Assembly: GCA_017449925.1 (NCBI GenBank)
Contig: JAFSYO010000020.1
Coordinates: forward strand, 1-17,673
Reading direction: 5' to 3'
Source of the DNA: Stomatobaculum sp.
GTDB taxonomy: Bacteria; Bacillota_A; Clostridia; Lachnospirales; Lachnospiraceae
DNA: 17,673 nucleotides
Shown: piece by piece, positions 14,021 through 17,673 of the stretch
Layout of the letters: each line of letters begins with the position of its first letter
Numbering within the stretch: position 1 is the first letter of the stretch
Made by a program: the position numbers and the translations under genes
The notes under the pieces: model-generated
Database searches by the model: none
Seen by the model: only the letters and a program-made list of their open reading frames with translations
Told to the model about the DNA's origin: nothing

Positions 14021-15358
14021 ATGGTTTTCAATGACACCTGGAAAATGGAAGAATATATGCTGGACACAAAGTGGGAGGATCTTCCCGCGGAAGTACAGGG
14101 ACGGGCCGTGGACTGCGGCATCGACCTGATGATCGCGCTGATCCTCGGGAGTCACGGGGAGCAGTTCAAGAATGGTGTCCGGATGGCGGAATACATCAAA
14201 GACGGTGATCTTGAGATCCCGGGCTGCGACAGGACCTTCAGCTTCATGGGAGCCGCCTTCGCCATGGGCCACGCCTCCAACTCCTTTGACATCGACGACG
14301 GCCACAACATGATCAAGGGGCACCCGGGCACTTCTTTCGTAGGAGGCGTCCTTGCGGCGGCCCTGGAAAAGAACGTGAGCTACCGCGAGTACCTGACCGC
14401 GCTGACAGTGTCCTATGACCTCGCTGTCCGCATGGGGCTTGCCCTGCAGGATCACTACGGTTTCCTGCACAGCACAGGGACCTACGGCGCGGTGGCGACC
14501 GCCGGCGGTATCGGCAGGATATTCGGATTTACGAAGGAGCAGGAGAAGACCGCTATTTCCATGGCAGAGTTCCACGCGCCCCTGACACCGGTCATGCGTG
14601 CAGTGGAGTTCCCCTCCATGAACAAAGACGGCGTTCCCTTCGGAGCGATGGCCGGGACCCTTGCAGCTCTGGATACCATGGCGGGCGAAAGCGCGAAGAC
14701 CCATCTCCTGGAGATGCCGACCTATGAGAAATACCTGGATTCCCTGGGGAAGACCTACGAGATCATGAATCTCTACTTTAAGCCCTATACCTGCTGCCGC
14801 TGGGCCCACCAGCCTATCCAGGCCAGCATTGAGCTGATGAAGGAAAAGAAGATCAGCCCCTGCCAGGTGAAACACGTGAAGGTCCACACCTTCCGCTCCG
14901 CGGCGGCGCTTTCCAAGATCGTGCCCCACGAGACGGATGAAGCCCAGTACAACATCGCATGGCCGGTGGCCAGCGCTATTGTGTTCGGCGACGTGGGATA
15001 CCGGCAGGTATGCAACGCGGCTCTTGGCAACCCGGATGTCCTGGAGATGATGAAGCGGCTGGAATTCGTGGTGGATGAGTCCCTGGACGCCCAGTTCCCG
15101 GAGAAGCGCCTGGCCAGTGTGGAGATGGAGCTGAACGACGGCACTGTCTACCGCACCAGAGTCTATGCCGCGGACGGCGAAGCCACAGATCACGTGGGCC
15201 ACGAATGGTTCGTGAAGAAATTCAACCGCATCCTGGATCCGTTCCTGACGGAGACCGGCAAGGAAGTTGCCATGAGGCTCCTGACTGAGAATCTGGACGC
15301 CCCCGTCCGCGATGTAGTCGCTGACCTCAACGTGGTGCTGAAGAACTACGCAGTCTGA
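14021..15358 (+). CDS. MmgE/PrpD family protein
   Basis: A 445-residue protein of the MmgE/PrpD family, whose known members include 2-methylcitrate dehydratase, cis-aconitate decarboxylase and other enzymes acting on carboxylates. Family landmarks: AMGHASNSFDIDDGHNMIKGHP (acidic/His site with D90, D92, D93, H95, H101), HSTGTYGAVATAGGIGRIFG (from H150) and KPYTCCRWAHQ (K254-H263). The length is normal for the family. GGAGG precedes the ATG at 14021. It stands alone between two strong terminators, without citrate synthase or methylisocitrate lyase nearby, so a methylcitrate-cycle role is not supported. It may act in the same catabolic route as the flavoenzyme operon that follows, for example dehydration, isomerisation or decarboxylation of a hydroxy- or keto-acid. 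The exact reaction cannot be read from sequence. Confidence 0.9.
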   Translation: MVFNDTWKMEEYMLDTKWEDLPAEVQGRAVDCGIDLMIALILGSHGEQFKNGVRMAEYIKDGDLEIPGCDRTFSFMGAAFAMGHASNSFDIDDGHNMIKGHPGTSFVGGVLAAALEKNVSYREYLTALTVSYDLAVRMGLALQDHYGFLHSTGTYGAVATAGGIGRIFGFTKEQEKTAISMAEFHAPLTPVMRAVEFPSMNKDGVPFGAMAGTLAALDTMAGESAKTHLLEMPTYEKYLDSLGKTYEIMNLYFKPYTCCRWAHQPIQASIELMKEKKISPCQVKHVKVHTFRSAAALSKIVPHETDEAQYNIAWPVASAIVFGDVGYRQVCNAALGNPDVLEMMKRLEFVVDESLDAQFPEKRLASVEMELNDGTVYRTRVYAADGEATDHVGHEWFVKKFNRILDPFLTETGKEVAMRLLTENLDAPVRDVVADLNVVLKNYAV

Positions 15359-15429
15359 CCCGGGCTGTGCCGCAGATCACATCGCGGCAGTATGTCACGC
15401 CCTCCTTCTGCCCCTCGCAGATGACTGAA

Positions 15430-15479
15430 CCAGAAATGTCCCGGAGATATTTCCTCGCCGGGATATTTCTGGCTTTTTT
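15430..15479 (+). terminator. Strong intrinsic terminator after MmgE/PrpD
   Basis: CCAGAAATGTCCCGG (15430-15444) pairs with CCGGGATATTTCTGG (15458-15472) over 15 bp with one G-T wobble and a 13-nt loop. C and six Ts (15474-15479) follow. Confidence 0.95.
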
Positions 15480-15492
15480 ATATTGGAAAATA

Positions 15493-15523
15493 TGCATTCC
15501 GCCGGTTTTTCCGCGGAAATGCA
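15493..15523 (+). other. Leader hairpin upstream of the flavoenzyme operon
   Basis: TGCATTCCGC (15493-15502) pairs with GCGGAAATGCA (15513-15523) with a single bulged A and a T-rich loop. It lies 14 nt after the terminator T-run and 140 bp before the first gene. A second small structure follows at 15601-15616 (ACAGG against CCTGT), and GCCT (15611-15614) can instead pair with AGGC (15636-15639). The two pairings exclude each other. I recognise no riboswitch class. No solid promoter was found in 15524-15663. Confidence 0.45.
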
Positions 15524-15663
15524 CGGATTTATTGTATCGATTATTACTATCGTAACTGCTGATTTCCATCCGATTGATGCAACTTGTAAAATAAAGTCAT
15601 ACAGGACAAGGCCTGTGTCATCAAATTGGATACAGAGGCAAGCTTAACAGGAGGTGTAAGTTT

Positions 15664-15966
15664 ATGAGGATCACTGATCACCCTGTTCTCGAATTCGAGC
15701 ATGGCCCCAAGGTCGAGTTTACGTTCGAGGGCAAGACTTACGAAGGATATGAAGGGGAGCCGATCGCGGCTGCACTGCACGCTGCGGGCGTCCGGCAGCT
15801 GAGGGAGCATCACGACAGGCCCAGAGGGCTGTTCTGCGCCATCGGAAACTGCTCTTCATGCCTTATGGAAGTCAACGGAGTCACGAATGTCCGTGTCTGT
15901 GTGGAGCCCCTGAAGGCGGGGATGGTAGTAAAGATGCAGACCGGCAGCGGCAGACTTGAATACTGA
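15664..15966 (+). CDS. [2Fe-2S] subunit of an Hcn/hydroxyproline-dehydrogenase-like flavoenzyme
   Basis: A 100-residue plant-type [2Fe-2S] protein like HcnA and the small subunit of D-hydroxyproline or opine dehydrogenases. Ligands are C58, C63, C66 and C79 in GLFCAIGNCSSCLMEVNG and RVCV, the family signature. It starts with ATG after a consensus AGGAGG at 8-nt spacing and is 17 nt from the FAD subunit. Its likely job is to pass electrons between flavin centres in a heteromeric dehydrogenase. It heads an operon that continues beyond the right edge. Confidence 0.9.
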   Translation: MRITDHPVLEFEHGPKVEFTFEGKTYEGYEGEPIAAALHAAGVRQLREHHDRPRGLFCAIGNCSSCLMEVNGVTNVRVCVEPLKAGMVVKMQTGSGRLEY

Positions 15967-15983
15967 GAGGGAGGTGCCAAAGC

Positions 15984-17066
15984 GTGAAATTTTCAGATGT
16001 ATTGGTCATTGGCGGAGGCCCTGCCGGCATGAGCGCGGCCCTGGCCGCAGCGGAAGCAGGCGTCCGAGTCACCCTGATGGACAGGGGAACTATCCTCGGC
16101 GGACAGCTGGTCAAGCAGACTCACAGATTCTTCGGCTCTGAGAGAGAGCGCGCGGGTACCCGCGGCATCGAGATCGTGAAGATCCTTCGCCAGCAGATCG
16201 CAGAAAACAAGAATATTGAACTGTTCCAGAAAACGGACGTGCTCGGCATCTACAAGGACGGAGTCGTCTCCTACGAGGCGGACGGAAAGTACGGCCTGAT
16301 GACGGCTGAAAAGGTGATCATCTGCACCGGCGCCGCGGAAAAAATGCTGCAGTTCGAGAACAACGACCTTCCCGGCGTGTACGGCGCAGGCGCGGTACAG
16401 ACCCTGATGAATGTCTATGGCATCCAGCCGGGCAGCAAGGTCCTTATGATCGGCGCAGGCAACATAGGCCTCATTGTTTCTTATCAGCTGATGCAGGCCG
16501 GCGTCAAGGTGGAAGCAATCGTGGAAGCCGCCCCGAAGATCGGCGGATACAAGGTCCACGCGTCCAAGGTCGCCAGAATGGGCGTCCCGATCCTGACGAA
16601 GAAGACCTGTGTGAGAGCCCTCGGCAAGGATCATGTGACGGGAGCTGTCATCGCCGATATGGACGACAAGTTCCAGATCGTCCCAGGAACCGAGAAAGAG
16701 ATCGAAGTGGACACCATCTGCCTCGCAGTCGGCCTGGCGCCCCTGAGCGAGCTGGTCACCCATACCCGCTGCAAGATGCGCTATATCCCGCAGCTCGGCG
16801 GCTTTGTTCCGGAAAGAGACGAAAACCTTGAGACCACCTCTAAGGGCTACTACGTTGCCGGAGACGTGTCCTGCATCGAAGAAGCGACAGCTGCCATGAT
16901 CGAAGGAAGCATCGCGGGTCTTTCCGCGGCCATCGCCACGGGGATGAACCATCCGGACACCATCGCGAAGAGAGACGAGTGGATCGAGCAGCTGAAGGTG
17001 CTGCGTTCCGGAAAGACCGGCGCGAAGATCCGCAGCGGCTTTGAAATCATGAATGGAGGTAAGTAA
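15984..17066 (+). CDS. FAD/NAD(P)-binding oxidoreductase subunit (HcnB-like)
   Basis: A 360-residue two-dinucleotide-binding-fold flavoprotein. The FAD motif is VIGGGPAGMSAAL (G10-G15). A redox-disulfide enzyme-like GGQLVKQTHRFFG follows, then the second Rossmann motif MIGAGNIG (G157-G162) and the FAD-closing GYYVAGDVSCIEEA. It resembles HcnB and the alpha subunit of hydroxyproline/octopine dehydrogenases. Those are often about 100 residues longer, with a fused BFD-like [2Fe-2S] C-terminus. Here that piece is encoded separately at 17577. It starts with GTG after GGGAGGT. The next gene begins directly after its stop. Substrate is unknown; amino acids, N-methyl amines and opines are typical of the family. 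Confidence 0.88.
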   Translation: MKFSDVLVIGGGPAGMSAALAAAEAGVRVTLMDRGTILGGQLVKQTHRFFGSERERAGTRGIEIVKILRQQIAENKNIELFQKTDVLGIYKDGVVSYEADGKYGLMTAEKVIICTGAAEKMLQFENNDLPGVYGAGAVQTLMNVYGIQPGSKVLMIGAGNIGLIVSYQLMQAGVKVEAIVEAAPKIGGYKVHASKVARMGVPILTKKTCVRALGKDHVTGAVIADMDDKFQIVPGTEKEIEVDTICLAVGLAPLSELVTHTRCKMRYIPQLGGFVPERDENLETTSKGYYVAGDVSCIEEATAAMIEGSIAGLSAAIATGMNHPDTIAKRDEWIEQLKVLRSGKTGAKIRSGFEIMNGGK

Positions 17067-17564
17067 ATGGGAAGCTACGAGATTTTAGAGAGTACCGGAA
17101 TTGCCTCTCGGGATATGTTTGAAGCCCTCCTTCCTTCCGTCGAGCGGAGAGCAAAGGGTCCGTACGTCGTGATGGAATGCTACGAGGAGATTCCGTGCAA
17201 CCCCTGCGTTACCAGCTGCAAGTTCAAGGCTGTTGAGATGGAAGCCCTTAACAAATGTCCGCATGTCGATTATGAGAAGTGCACCGGCTGCACGAACTGC
17301 GTGAGCCACTGCCCGGGTCTTGCCTGCTTCGTGATCAACGAGACGGTGGGAGAGGGAAAAGTCGACATTACTTTCCCCTATGAGATGACCCCGGTCCCGA
17401 AGAAGGGCGACATCGTCAATGCCCTGAAGCGCGACGGTTCTGTCGTCGGCAAGGCGGAGATCATCCGCGTGCTCTCAGGACCGAAGATGGACCACACCAA
17501 TGTTATCACCATGCGTGTCGACGCGGATCTGATCTACGACGCGCGCAACATCAGTCTGGACTAA
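17067..17564 (+). CDS. Ferredoxin-like [4Fe-4S] subunit
   Basis: A 165-residue Fe-S protein, presumably binding two [4Fe-4S] clusters. Cysteines are C44, C47, C51 and C64 in IPCNPCVTSCKFKAVEM, and C72, C75, C78, C82 and C87 in KCTGCTNCVSHCPGLAC. The C-terminal half (from about residue 95) is a cluster-free tail conserved with partner subunits of this flavoenzyme type, as far as I can recall. The ATG follows the upstream stop with no gap, and GGAGGT lies within the end of that gene. It is expected to carry electrons from the flavoprotein complex to an external acceptor such as ferredoxin. Confidence 0.85.
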   Translation: MGSYEILESTGIASRDMFEALLPSVERRAKGPYVVMECYEEIPCNPCVTSCKFKAVEMEALNKCPHVDYEKCTGCTNCVSHCPGLACFVINETVGEGKVDITFPYEMTPVPKKGDIVNALKRDGSVVGKAEIIRVLSGPKMDHTNVITMRVDADLIYDARNISLD

Positions 17565-17576
17565 GGAGGTGCAGCC

Positions 17577-17673
17577 ATGGATGACAGCAAGATTATCCTT
17601 TGCCGTTGTGAAAATGTGACGCTTGCGGATGTGAAAAAGCTCCTGGCCTCCGGTATGGATTCCATGCAGGAGA
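17577..17673 (+). CDS. BFD-like [2Fe-2S] protein, partial (runs off the right edge)
   Basis: Only the first 32 codons are in the window. The start is MDDSKIILCRCENVTLADVK, where the CRCENVT pattern is the beginning of a BFD-like (bacterioferritin-associated-ferredoxin-like) [2Fe-2S] domain, whose second Cys pair would lie beyond the edge. AAGGAGG lies 7 nt before the ATG. It may be a stand-alone small subunit or the N-terminus of a larger fused oxidase; the window cannot tell. Confidence 0.8.
   Translation, partial: MDDSKIILCRCENVTLADVKKLLASGMDSMQE

Noticed and set aside
13973..15202. 409-codon minus-strand frame opposite MmgE/PrpD
   Set aside because: Shadow of a clear family member; composition typical of antisense frames.
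14021..15358. Methylcitrate-cycle prpD
   Set aside because: No prpB or prpC neighbours and the family is functionally broad; only the family name is supported.

Overview
The window is a gene-dense, GC-rich stretch from what looks like an anaerobic Firmicute (class Clostridia, plausibly Lachnospiraceae). This placement is an inference from strong AGGAGG-type ribosome sites, a split threonine/serine-exporter pair, oxygen-sensitive Fe-S and radical-SAM enzymes, and compact hairpin-plus-T-run terminators. Every gene I can support is on the + strand. I saw no tRNA, rRNA, IS element or CRISPR array.

Layout. (1) 121-4204: a LysR-type regulator, a cysteine desulfurase closed by a perfect bidirectional terminator, then a membrane cluster (YgjV-like protein plus the two halves of a ThrE/YjjPB-type exporter). 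(2) 4463-7381: a large molybdenum hydroxylase of the Desulfovibrio Mop aldehyde oxidoreductase type, with two [2Fe-2S] domains and the Mo domain in one chain and no FAD domain. It is followed by a strong terminator. (3) 7578-13904: a tightly packed six-gene set of a multi-cluster Fe-S/flavin protein with two HdrB-like cysteine-rich modules, a small two-CxxC protein, a C-GCAxxG-C-C protein, a PaaK-like AMP-forming ligase, a radical SAM protein and a SAM methyltransferase, again closed by a terminator. From memory, these are the families beside the aldehyde oxidoreductase of Desulfovibrio vulgaris (DVU_1553 to DVU_1559; radical SAM 'TrsS', methyltransferase 'TrsM'). (4) 14021-15358: an MmgE/PrpD-family protein alone between terminators. 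(5) 15664 to the right edge: an operon for an Hcn/hydroxyproline-dehydrogenase-like flavoenzyme split into small subunits ([2Fe-2S], FAD/NAD, 2x[4Fe-4S], BFD-like [2Fe-2S]). It runs off the window.

How the genes may work together. The oxidoreductase needs a cytosine-dinucleotide Mo cofactor carrying a terminal sulfur (or selenium). The nearby cysteine desulfurase could supply the chalcogen, though a housekeeping role is equally possible. The six-gene accessory set pairs one obvious electron carrier (the Fe-S/flavin protein) with four or five proteins that look more like a biosynthetic or maturation pathway: adenylation, radical chemistry, methylation and small Cys-rich partners. No function for that set is known to me. 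It is the best candidate here for an undescribed system that makes or installs a cofactor, or modifies a protein or substrate, for the aldehyde oxidoreductase. No MocA/MobA-like cytidylyltransferase, XdhC or selD gene lies inside the window.
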